Shown here piece after piece: positions 1-7,066 of a DNA stretch of 20,653 nt. The notes below the pieces were generated by a model. The model had not been told where the DNA came from. It did not search any database and saw only the letters and a list, made by a program, of their open reading frames with translations. The stretch's first letter is position 1, and every line of letters starts with the position of its first letter. The DNA is taken from NCBI GenBank assembly GCA_034430275.1, contig DAOUEW010000207.1, positions 1-20,653 of the forward strand, in the 5' to 3' direction. This DNA comes from JAUVXJ01 sp034430275 (GTDB lineage Bacteria; Chloroflexota; Anaerolineae; UBA7937; B3-Chlor). The position numbers and the translations under genes were made by a program.

Positions 1-1388
1 TCCAGCACCAGGTTCGTGGCGTAGGCCCAGTTGTTCCCCTCGTCGGGGTCGTAGCCCTCCTCCATGAAGACGTGGGCCTCGTTTGTAATCTGCCCAGGAG
101 GCGCGTCGGGCCACACCCGGGCCCAGATGCTGAACTCTCTGGTCTCCCCGGGCATGATGTAGTCGAGGGGACACTCCAGCACGTCCGGGTCCTCGCTGAC
201 CAGCCAGCAGCCGCCGTCGTCTATCTCGTAGTCCACTTCCATGGGCAGAGTGTCGGTCACGATTACACCTGGCGCACCAGTGGGCCCGTTGTTGGTGACC
301 TCTATGTGGTAGATCTTCTGCTCGCCCGGATAGATCTTCATGGGCTCGCTGGTCTTCACGATGGAGAGGTTCGCCTCCGCAGACACCAGGGTCTCCCAGG
401 TGGCGCTTATCGGTTCATTCGGGACCGGCTGGAAGAACTGCGAATCAGCCCGCACACGGACCGTGTTGGAGATCAGTGTTCCTGCCTCCACCCAGGGCTC
501 AACGAATCCACGCACCCGCACTGACCGGTGCCCCCCAGGTTCCATGTCGCCTAGGGAGCACAGTGCTGTACCGGGCACGCAAGAGCCCTCGCCGATCAGA
601 ACCTCGGCGCCCACGAGGCTGACTCCTCCGGGCAGTTCGTCGTCGAGGTGGACACTATGGGCGGTCGACGGGCCATAGTTGTTGACGTCTATGTGGTAAT
701 GTATCTCCTCGCCCGCCAGTATGTCCGTGGGGCCCTCTTTGTGAACATCCAGATAGGAGAAGGCATCAGCCCACATCATCACGTGGGTTCGGTTGTTGCC
801 GTTGTCGGGATCGAAGATGTCGCTGTAGACCCACGCATCGTTCTCCAGCACCTCTCCCCACAGGTCGGCATCTGTCATCACGAAGATCTCTATCCCCGCC
901 CCTTCGCCAGCCGGGATGTAGCCCAGGTTGCAGGTGAGGGGGGCAAAGGGATCGCCTGGTATGCCCGTGGTGCAAGAGCCTTGCGAAGGCCCAACACCCT
1001 CTACCGTCACGCCAGCCGGCAGCAGGTCCTCCACTACCACGTTCTCCGCCAGCGATGGACCGGCGTTGCCCACTCCGATCTGGTACCTGAGCGGGCACCC
1101 GGCCCGCACGCCAACTAGGTCTATGCCTTCGTAGACGTAGCAGTCCTCGAATGTGAATGGTACTCCAATGAACCAGTCGCGTGGTGCTTCCTCCCACCAC
1201 TTGCCGATCCACAAGTCGGCCACATCGGTGACGTAGATGAAGTCCTCGGCGGCATTGTTGGACCAGTCAGGGTCCGGAGTACCGTAGACGAACTCGCCCT
1301 CGAACTCTTCCCCGGAGAACGGGAAGACCTCGACCAGGTTGTTCACGTCCTGCGTCTCGTTGGCTCGGAGGACGACGTTGATGATCCA
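1..1388 (-). pseudogene. Continuation of the DUF11-repeat protein beyond the in-frame TAG (partial, runs off the window)
   Basis: I translated this stretch codon by codon in the frame of the upstream CDS. It has no further stop down to position 3, where the window ends. It resumes with WIINVVLRANETQDVNNLVE, the normal closing strand of the second DUF11 repeat. Three further repeats follow, starting near residues 328, 485 and 610 counted from the ATG at 2210. Each has the family pattern, for example YHIEVTNNGP then VIVTDTLP. No start codon with a Shine-Dalgarno is visible just after the TAG, so independent translation is unlikely. The stretch is therefore either the dead end of a gene with a recent nonsense change, a sequencing error in an intact gene, or a readthrough product. 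Other genes here (7067-8878, 12930-13568, 18513-20642) end in TAG, so TAG is a working stop in this genome. The true C-terminus lies outside the window. Confidence 0.7.
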
Positions 1389-2210
1389 CTATCCTGAGTC
1401 GAAGAACAGCTCTGGCGGTGCATCCGGCGGCATGAGGCCCTTGGGCTCGAGAAACCAGAGACCGCATGATATGGTGTTGGATATGCCGGGCTCCATTGAC
1501 TTCACCTGGCACTCGGTTGCACCCATCTCATCGCGGTTGGTGAAGAGATCCACCAGCTCGAAGTCACCGGAGGATAGTATGTTGTCTCGCATGCCCACGA
1601 AACGTGCAACAGACGGGCCCAGGTTTTCCACGAAGATGGTGTACGTGAACAGCTCGCCGGCCCGCACGTAAGTGTCCGGCTTGCTCATCTTCACCACCGT
1701 GAGGTCGGCGGAGTCCTCCACGAAGATGGAGTGTTCGACGTAGTTGTCGCTGTAATCGTCGTCGTCCTCTTCGCTCCACACCTCCGCGCCGTTGTACATG
1801 GTGAGGGTGCCGTCCCACTCGAACAGCACTGCCCAGGGAGCTACGAGCACCTTGACCTCGAATTCCCGGTACTCATAGGGGTCCATGTCGCCCAGATAGC
1901 AGGTCAACGGGTTGAAGCCATCCCAGGTGCAGACATCGGGACTAGACCCCAGGTATATCACCTCGTACGGCAAGGTGTCGCTGACCACCACGTCAGTCGC
2001 CGCATCGCCGCTGTTGTAGACGCTGATCTCGTAGATCAGCTCCTCGCCAGCGATGACCACCCCGGTCCTGCCGGGCCGGCCGGCGACATGTTTGTCGATT
2101 TGGAGGTCTGGGCCCGGCGCCGCCGAGACCGTGGCCAAACCCAGGGCCAGGAGCGCGGTGAGCAACACAGCGCCGGCCACGAGCACAGTCACCTTGGTTC
2201 GCGAGATCAT
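1389..2210 (-). CDS. Secreted DUF11-repeat protein, N-terminal part ending at an in-frame TAG
   Basis: The 273-residue product starts with a Sec signal peptide: a basic MISRTK start, then a hydrophobic core to about residue 30 ending in ATVSAA. A first DUF11-type immunoglobulin-like repeat covers about residues 34-140, with the family features of a 'G(E)xLxYxIxVxNxG' strand followed by 'VVxDTLP'. A second begins near residue 165 (DLTVVKMSKPDTYVRAGELF) and is cut by TAG at 1389-1391. DUF11 repeats are known from surface and adhesin-like proteins; the role here is unknown. The ATG at 2208-2210 is supported by an AAGGAGG Shine-Dalgarno at 2216-2222. The same frame stays open for 462 more codons to the window edge, so this is the front of a longer gene (see next entry). 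The nearest promoter is at 2531-2559, with an sORF and a terminator hairpin between it and this start. Confidence 0.8.
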   Translation of the reverse strand: MISRTKVTVLVAGAVLLTALLALGLATVSAAPGPDLQIDKHVAGRPGRTGVVIAGEELIYEISVYNSGDAATDVVVSDTLPYEVIYLGSSPDVCTWDGFNPLTCYLGDMDPYEYREFEVKVLVAPWAVLFEWDGTLTMYNGAEVWSEEDDDDYSDNYVEHSIFVEDSADLTVVKMSKPDTYVRAGELFTYTIFVENLGPSVARFVGMRDNILSSGDFELVDLFTNRDEMGATECQVKSMEPGISNTISCGLWFLEPKGLMPPDAPPELFFDSG

Positions 2211-2312
2211 TGTTGCCTCCTTAGTTTCTTCCTTCTGCTTCGATTGCCTTCAGCGCAGCAATGCGCGGAGAGGCGTGTCTCCTGTTCGAGACCGGGGTCA
2301 GGCTTGACCGGA

Positions 2313-2351
2313 GAAAAACAAGAGCGCCCCTGCCGGAATCAGGGAGCGCTC
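2313..2351 (-). terminator. Intrinsic terminator or attenuator between the sORF and the DUF11 gene
   Basis: On the minus strand GAGCGCTCCCTG pairs with CAGGGGCGCTC (one bulged base) around a 7-nt loop, followed directly by TTGTTTTTCTC. This is a good rho-independent terminator. It lies about 170 nt inside the transcript from the 2531-2559 promoter and about 100 nt before the DUF11 start codon. I see no second promoter after it, so expression of the DUF11 gene would need readthrough. Confidence 0.65.
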
Positions 2352-2455
2352 CAGGGTACATAGTAAATCGGGCCAATAGTAGCAGGAACGAGAACAAGGG
2401 TAGCCGGCCACCCCTTCAGTGCACGTGCGGATCCTGCCTGATCGTGGTTCGTCAT
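2339..2455 (-). CDS. Candidate 38-aa leader peptide or microprotein upstream of the DUF11 gene
   Basis: This is a short ORF starting MTNHDQAGSARALKGW and ending PIYYVPWSAP. The start at 2453-2455 follows a purine-rich AGGAAAGGG (2461-2469) by 5 nt, a plausible ribosome site. The second half is hydrophobic but contains four prolines, so it is not a clean membrane helix. It begins about 69 nt after the predicted start of transcription from the consensus promoter at 2531-2559. Its TGA sits in the ascending arm of the terminator hairpin (2322-2351), so a ribosome finishing this ORF would cover the hairpin. That geometry fits either a leader peptide controlling readthrough into the DUF11 gene or a small independent gene with its own terminator. 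I recognise no family, and chance is possible. Confidence 0.35.
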   Translation of the reverse strand: MTNHDQAGSARALKGWPATLVLVPATIGPIYYVPWSAP

Positions 2456-2530
2456 CGAGACCCTTTCCTAGACTGATCAGTGTGCATCAAGACCGGGCGA
2501 GTCCGGCACAAGCCCGCAAATCCGACTTTC

Positions 2531-2559
2531 ATTATAGCAAATCGGCTCCCACTTGTCAA
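2531..2559 (-). promoter_or_regulatory. Consensus sigma-70-type promoter for the sORF/DUF11 transcript
   Basis: On the minus strand TTGACA (2554-2559) and TATAAT (2531-2536) are both perfect hexamers with a 17-bp spacer. Transcription should start near 2524, leaving a leader of about 310 nt before the DUF11 ATG. Confidence 0.85.
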
Positions 2560-2699
2560 GTAGCTGGGTGTGGCTTTGGCGAGCGGTTCATGCGGAATAC
2601 GAGCGCAGCAGGAGTGCAGCAATCGGTAGCGTGGGGACACGAGTTCGCGTGCGCGGAATACGGCCTGCGGGCCAGGGGCAGCGCCTCTAGTGTGGGCCC

Positions 2700-2728
2700 T
2701 TGACAGCAGGGTGAAATTCTGCTAAAAT
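2700..2728 (+). promoter_or_regulatory. Near-consensus promoter for the PEP-CTERM propeller gene
   Basis: TTGACA (2700-2705) and TAAAAT (2723-2728) are separated by 17 bp; start of transcription is expected near 2735. The open frame extending upstream of 2860 overlaps this promoter, which rules out a start at 2731. The -35 box lies 140 bp from that of the divergent DUF11 promoter. Confidence 0.8.
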
Positions 2729-2859
2729 GTGTGCACTGGACGAGCCTAGGGCTCTGTTTTGAGGTGCCCGTAGGTCATTGTCTGGTGAGACCGAGAGGGA
2801 TCAGGGGCGGCGCCGTTGTTCTGGCCCCCATTTCTGAGTCGGAAGGAGGCTCGAGGGAG

Positions 2860-3855
2860 ATGCCTGCACGGAGTGCTTCGAGAGGACTGGCGTTGGTATT
2901 GGCCCTGTTGGCCGCCCTGTTACTCGCCTCGGGGGTGTGGTCAGTCGCGCTGGCGCAGGATCCTGATGCCGACTCGGTGCCGGACAGGTCCCCACATGCA
3001 TACACGAGCGCAGGGGGACGAATGAGTCAGGCTGGCGCTGTGATCGGCTACTCCGTCGACTCGGACTACAGGAACCGGCTGTGGAGCATAGACCTCAATA
3101 CCGGGGTAGCCACACTGGTCGGTGGCACCGGTTTCACCGACATCGAATCCCTCAGCTTCTCCTCCACGGGCGTGCTGTACGGCATCAGCGATGGCTCGAA
3201 ACAACTGGTGAGGTGTAGCCTGGGCAACGGCTCCTGCACGGCGGTGGGTGCCGTTGGAAAGACCTTCAAAGACACCGGGCTCGCCTTCGACAACAATGGC
3301 CGGCTTTGGATGTCCACCGATGAACCCGGGCCACCCCAGACCTTCTTCCGGATCAATCCGAATACCGGCGCGGGCACGCCCATCGGAACGCAGGGGCAGA
3401 AGGTCACTGGCCTGGCTTTTGGAGGGGGGGTCCTGTACGGCCTGGGCGGAGACTACAAGGACAACCTGGTCACAATCGACCGTTCAACAGGGGCTGCGAC
3501 ACCGGTGGGCCTTCTGGGAACGGTGAGCCTGGTGGATGGTGGCATCGACTTTGACGGAAGCGGTGTGCTGTGGGGTATCAGCGATCCCAGTGACTTGCCT
3601 GAGACTATCCCCAGCCAGACCTTCACCATAGATACTTCGAGCGGCGCGGCCACTGTGGTGGCTACCATTACGGACGAGGGCGGCGGACCGCTCTATGGTT
3701 TCGAGAGCCTGGCCATCTGGCCCAGCGAGGAACCCCCACCTGAGGAAGAAGAGGAGCCTTTCGTGCCTGAACCGGGCACGTTGCTGCTGCTGGGCAGCGG
3801 GCTGGCCGGACTGGCGGGGTATGCCGGGCTACGCGGGCGAAGAACCGCCGACTGA
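2860..3855 (+). CDS. PEP-CTERM sorting domain protein with beta-propeller-like repeats
   Basis: This is a predicted secreted protein of 331 residues. Residues 1-33 form a Sec signal peptide (hydrophobic core ALVLALLAALLLAS, cleavage near ALAQ). The body has recurring 'ID..TG.AT.VG' and 'GLAFD..G.LWM/YG' strands, typical of DUF4394-like or Kelch-like propeller blades. An acidic, proline-rich linker leads to the tail from residue 301: VPEPGT, a hydrophobic helix, then RGRR. That is the PEP-CTERM layout, known elsewhere to be cut by a membrane exosortase; none is in this window. I chose the ATG at 2860 over longer upstream starts because it has AAGGAGG at 2843-2849 and begins exactly at the signal peptide. 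A terminator follows the stop. The gene is transcribed alone, divergent from the DUF11 gene, and shares its tail with the gene at 11451-12476. Confidence 0.85.
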   Translation: MPARSASRGLALVLALLAALLLASGVWSVALAQDPDADSVPDRSPHAYTSAGGRMSQAGAVIGYSVDSDYRNRLWSIDLNTGVATLVGGTGFTDIESLSFSSTGVLYGISDGSKQLVRCSLGNGSCTAVGAVGKTFKDTGLAFDNNGRLWMSTDEPGPPQTFFRINPNTGAGTPIGTQGQKVTGLAFGGGVLYGLGGDYKDNLVTIDRSTGAATPVGLLGTVSLVDGGIDFDGSGVLWGISDPSDLPETIPSQTFTIDTSSGAATVVATITDEGGGPLYGFESLAIWPSEEPPPEEEEEPFVPEPGTLLLLGSGLAGLAGYAGLRGRRTAD

Positions 3856-3883
3856 TTCCCCTTCGTTTCTAGATATGGACAGG

Positions 3884-3916
3884 ACGGGCCGTCCTCCACG
3901 AGGACGGCCCGTTTTT
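3884..3916 (+). terminator. Strong rho-independent terminator after the PEP-CTERM gene
   Basis: ACGGGCCGTCCT (3884-3895) pairs perfectly with AGGACGGCCCGT (3901-3912) around a 5-nt loop, followed by a T tract to 3916. On the opposite strand the hairpin lacks a T run, so it is at best a weak stop for the convergent glycosyltransferase operon. Confidence 0.9.
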
Positions 3917-4003
3917 CGTTCTTCTTGTTGACGTCAGTCTCTGGTCAGAAGCGCCCCTCATCTCTAGAGCCACGTTGGCCACTCGAACGAGTCGCGTCTG
4001 GTT

Positions 4004-7000
4004 TCATTCCAGGGGAGCAAACTTCAAGATGCGGTGGTTGTTGGAATCGGCGACGTAAACATTGGCTAGCTGATCGATCTCAATGCCCGTGGGAAGGTCG
4101 AAGGAAGCAGCGTCCTGCCCGTACCTGCCGAAGATGGTGAGAAGCTCTCCCTGGTTGTCAAAGACCAGGACTCGAAAGCCCTCGGGGTCGGTGGCATACA
4201 CGTGTCCCTCTGCATCCACCGCCAGATAGGGTTTGTTGTTGATGGACTCGCCCACCCAGGCCTGCACGCTCCACTGGCGGAGGAACTGGAGATCCTCGTC
4301 GAAGACCTGGATGCGCTGATTCCAGGTGTCAGCCACGTAGATGTTGCCCTCCTGGTCAGCAGCGATGCCCACCGGCTCCAGAAACTGACCGGCCGACGCG
4401 CCGGCGCCGCCCCATTGACCGATGGGGTTGCCGTCTGCATCGAACTTCTGGATGCGCTTGTTGCCGGTATCGGTGACGTAGAGGTTGCCATCCTCGTCGA
4501 TGGCGATGTCGCGAGGTCCGTAGAACATGCCCTGGGGTTCCAGGAGTTCTCCACCTGTATCCTGGAATACGCCCCAGTAAGTGATCAGTTCGCCCTCGGA
4601 GGTGAAGGCCTGGATACGGTGGTTCCACGTATCGGCGACGTAGACGATGTCCCCTGGCCCTACCGCGACGCCCCACGGCTCGCTGAACTGCCCGGGTTCC
4701 TGTCCTGGGGAGCCCCAGGCGGTGAGCAAGGTGCCATCGGCAGCGAACTTCTGGATACGGTGGTTCTGGCTGTCGGCGACGAATACGTTGCCCTCGGAGT
4801 CGATAGCCAGCCCTTTAGGGAAGTCGAACTGGCCTTCTAGGCTGCCGGGTTCGCCCCACGTCAAGACGCTGGGTAGCTCCGTGTAGGCTTCGGTGTATTC
4901 CGTGACCGCTTCGACCTCGTGGGCGATGGGTATGGCGCTGGACTGCCAGATCTCGGCAGCTATGTCCCTGCGGATGTAGAAGGCGAAATCGGAGGAGCCA
5001 AGGGGGTTCTCCAGGTCCCGGTAGAGCAGGAAATCGATGGCGCTCTGGCGTGTCTCCGGGTTGCGCAGGTATTCCAGCCCGACAAAGGTGCACCTTAGTC
5101 CTTCACAGCTTATGAGGCCGCGATAGTCCTCGGGGAACCACCAGCGAAGCCTGTACTGCCGCCTGATGTAGTCCGTCAGATAGGGCCTGGCTGCCGCCTC
5201 GTTCTCGGTACCCACAAAGACCACCGGGGCGTCGATAGGCCCCACGGGCTCCTTGCCGAAGAAGACCTTGTTGGGGTAGTCGCGGAGGTACCACCACAGG
5301 GGCCACTGCGTGAACTCGTCGAAGGCTACCCTCATGTCCTTGCCGCCCACCAGCCTCTCGGATAGCTGATCCACCTCCTCCATGAGCATGGTCACGTCGG
5401 GAGTGGTCTGGGTGTAGATCAGCATGTCCTTGGCGACGTCGCCGTGGATGTAGGTGGCTATCCAGGCGTACCGAACGGTGAACAGCGTCAGGATCACAAC
5501 CATGGTGAAGAACACCATCCGTGCTCTGGAGCCGGCACTGAGCCGCCTCCAGATGAGGAAGATGAGGTAGATGAACACGCCAGACAGCACCAGCGCCAGG
5601 AGCCAGCGTGTCAGCGTGTTGAGCTCTCCCAGGGTGAACCCGGCTGGGGCTAGACCCCGAGACAGGATGCCGGCGACGCTGACGGACGAGGAAAGGAAAG
5701 CCAGGAACACCAGGCTGGCTGTGGGCAGAAGCACAAGCAAGTAGAGCGCCCTGCGGTCGAGTAGTTCCCGCCAGTCTGTTGCCTCTACGATGCGGTCGAT
5801 CAGCAGGGCAGCCAGCAGTACGAGGGGCAAGGCGAGATGGACGATTAGCCAGGGCATCTTCTCGCCAGCCCAGCTATAGATGAAGAAAGTCGAGAGACAC
5901 CAGTACGCCAGGAAGATCCAGAAGACGTTGCGGGACAGGATCTCCCCCCTATCCCCCAGCGCCCGGACTTCTCGCGCCATCCCTCGTGCGAAGTATCCCA
6001 TGCCCATCAAGGCCAGGAGCAAGGGCAGGAACTCGTAGAGGGGAACGAGGATCATGTAGTAGAACCCTGGTTGCCCGCCTCGCTGCACTTCCTGCTGCAC
6101 CAACCAGTAGCCCAGCGCGCCGATAGGTCCGCTCAAGAGCCCCCCCATGTTGGTGAGCAGTGTGGTGTGCAACAAGATGTAGATGGCCCAGAAGATGCCA
6201 GCGGCTGTCACCCACCGGCGCCTGCTCCAGACTAGCCCCAAGGCCGCGAAGATCGCCGTGACCAGCAGCAAGACCAGCAGATCGTGTTGGCCGTAGTTGG
6301 TGTAGTCCAGTGCGTCCCAGAAACCAAGGACCTTGATGATCAGGGCCGAGAAGTACAGAGGGGCACAAAGGGTGCCAATCACGATCACCAGGTCGAAAGA
6401 TGCGAGATCGGGGGGGATCTTCCTCTTGGGCAACCATTCCCAGGCCAGCACGAGGACCAGGAAAGTGCCGAAGATGAATGTGGTGATGAAGGAGACTTCC
6501 TTGGTGCAGAAGAGCAAGGACAGAGCAGCAGCCAGGACGTACAGATAGACATCCCTTCGCTGATGCAGGTACTTGATGACGGTGATGAAGGCCACGAGCT
6601 CGAAGCAGGCAGCAAAGATGTCCATACGAATGAAGCGCGAGAAATACAGGAACCCGGGGGAGATGGCGAACATGGCGGCTGCTGCCAGAGCACCATATCT
6701 TCCCAGCCACTTTCGCAAGAAGTAGGGTGCGAACACGATGACTAGCCCGAAGATGGCCGGAGCCACCCGCGAGGTGTAGTCGCTGACGCCGAGGAAGAAG
6801 TAGATGGTGGCAGTTGCGTGGTAGAGGAAGGGGCCGTGCAAGAGAGGGTTGTGGACGAAGCCCCTGCCTCGGTAGAGCTCCCACGAGTAGAAGGAGTGCA
6901 TGCTCTCATCGTGGTGCTGGGCTCTGCTGCCCAGGTCCCAGAAGCGGGTGACCAGCGCCACCAGGATGATAGTCACCCAACAGATCAACTCCCAGTTGAG

Positions 7001-7051
7001 GACTATCTTGGAGAATAGGGGTCTATCCAGAATGGAGAACCGCTTTTCCAT
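4004..7051 (-). CDS. GT-C membrane glycosyltransferase (Agl23/TIGR03663-like) fused to a six-blade NHL propeller
   Basis: The protein has 1015 residues. The first ~580 residues are rich in membrane helices and match the TIGR03663 (Agl23-type, PMT/ArnT-like) pattern. A first extracytoplasmic loop carries HHDES (D48, E49), the place where GT-C enzymes keep a catalytic acidic residue, and LLHGPFLYH and SRFIRMDIF follow. Such enzymes are thought to use polyprenyl-phosphate sugars outside the membrane; the substrate here is unknown. After a soluble domain, residues ~727-1015 hold six NHL repeats, each with 'GxAxDxxGNxYVADxxNxRIQKF' features, enough for a closed propeller exposed outside the cell. 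The start is ATG 7049-7051, only 15 nt after the stop of the paralog upstream, with an AGG-containing site overlapping that stop, so the two genes are probably coupled. The fused propeller is the notable feature and suggests binding of a partner or glycan. Confidence 0.85.
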   Translation of the reverse strand: MEKRFSILDRPLFSKIVLNWELICWVTIILVALVTRFWDLGSRAQHHDESMHSFYSWELYRGRGFVHNPLLHGPFLYHATATIYFFLGVSDYTSRVAPAIFGLVIVFAPYFLRKWLGRYGALAAAAMFAISPGFLYFSRFIRMDIFAACFELVAFITVIKYLHQRRDVYLYVLAAALSLLFCTKEVSFITTFIFGTFLVLVLAWEWLPKRKIPPDLASFDLVIVIGTLCAPLYFSALIIKVLGFWDALDYTNYGQHDLLVLLLVTAIFAALGLVWSRRRWVTAAGIFWAIYILLHTTLLTNMGGLLSGPIGALGYWLVQQEVQRGGQPGFYYMILVPLYEFLPLLLALMGMGYFARGMAREVRALGDRGEILSRNVFWIFLAYWCLSTFFIYSWAGEKMPWLIVHLALPLVLLAALLIDRIVEATDWRELLDRRALYLLVLLPTASLVFLAFLSSSVSVAGILSRGLAPAGFTLGELNTLTRWLLALVLSGVFIYLIFLIWRRLSAGSRARMVFFTMVVILTLFTVRYAWIATYIHGDVAKDMLIYTQTTPDVTMLMEEVDQLSERLVGGKDMRVAFDEFTQWPLWWYLRDYPNKVFFGKEPVGPIDAPVVFVGTENEAAARPYLTDYIRRQYRLRWWFPEDYRGLISCEGLRCTFVGLEYLRNPETRQSAIDFLLYRDLENPLGSSDFAFYIRRDIAAEIWQSSAIPIAHEVEAVTEYTEAYTELPSVLTWGEPGSLEGQFDFPKGLAIDSEGNVFVADSQNHRIQKFAADGTLLTAWGSPGQEPGQFSEPWGVAVGPGDIVYVADTWNHRIQAFTSEGELITYWGVFQDTGGELLEPQGMFYGPRDIAIDEDGNLYVTDTGNKRIQKFDADGNPIGQWGGAGASAGQFLEPVGIAADQEGNIYVADTWNQRIQVFDEDLQFLRQWSVQAWVGESINNKPYLAVDAEGHVYATDPEGFRVLVFDNQGELLTIFGRYGQDAASFDLPTGIEIDQLANVYVADSNNHRILKFAPLE

Positions 7052-7066
7052 AACACCATTACCTCG

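Noticed and set aside
72..1134. Several plus-strand open frames up to 156 codons opposite the DUF11 gene
   Set aside because: They are antisense shadows; the minus frame gives five recognisable DUF11 repeats, and the plus frames show no family features or ribosome sites.
2731..2859. Longer start (GTG 2731) for the first PEP-CTERM gene
   Set aside because: It overlaps the promoter -10 region and would place 43 non-signal residues before an obvious signal peptide.
5949..6884. A 311-codon minus-strand frame within the GT-C/NHL gene
   Set aside because: Out-of-frame shadow with Arg/Leu/His-rich composition; the main frame has clear membrane helices and family motifs.
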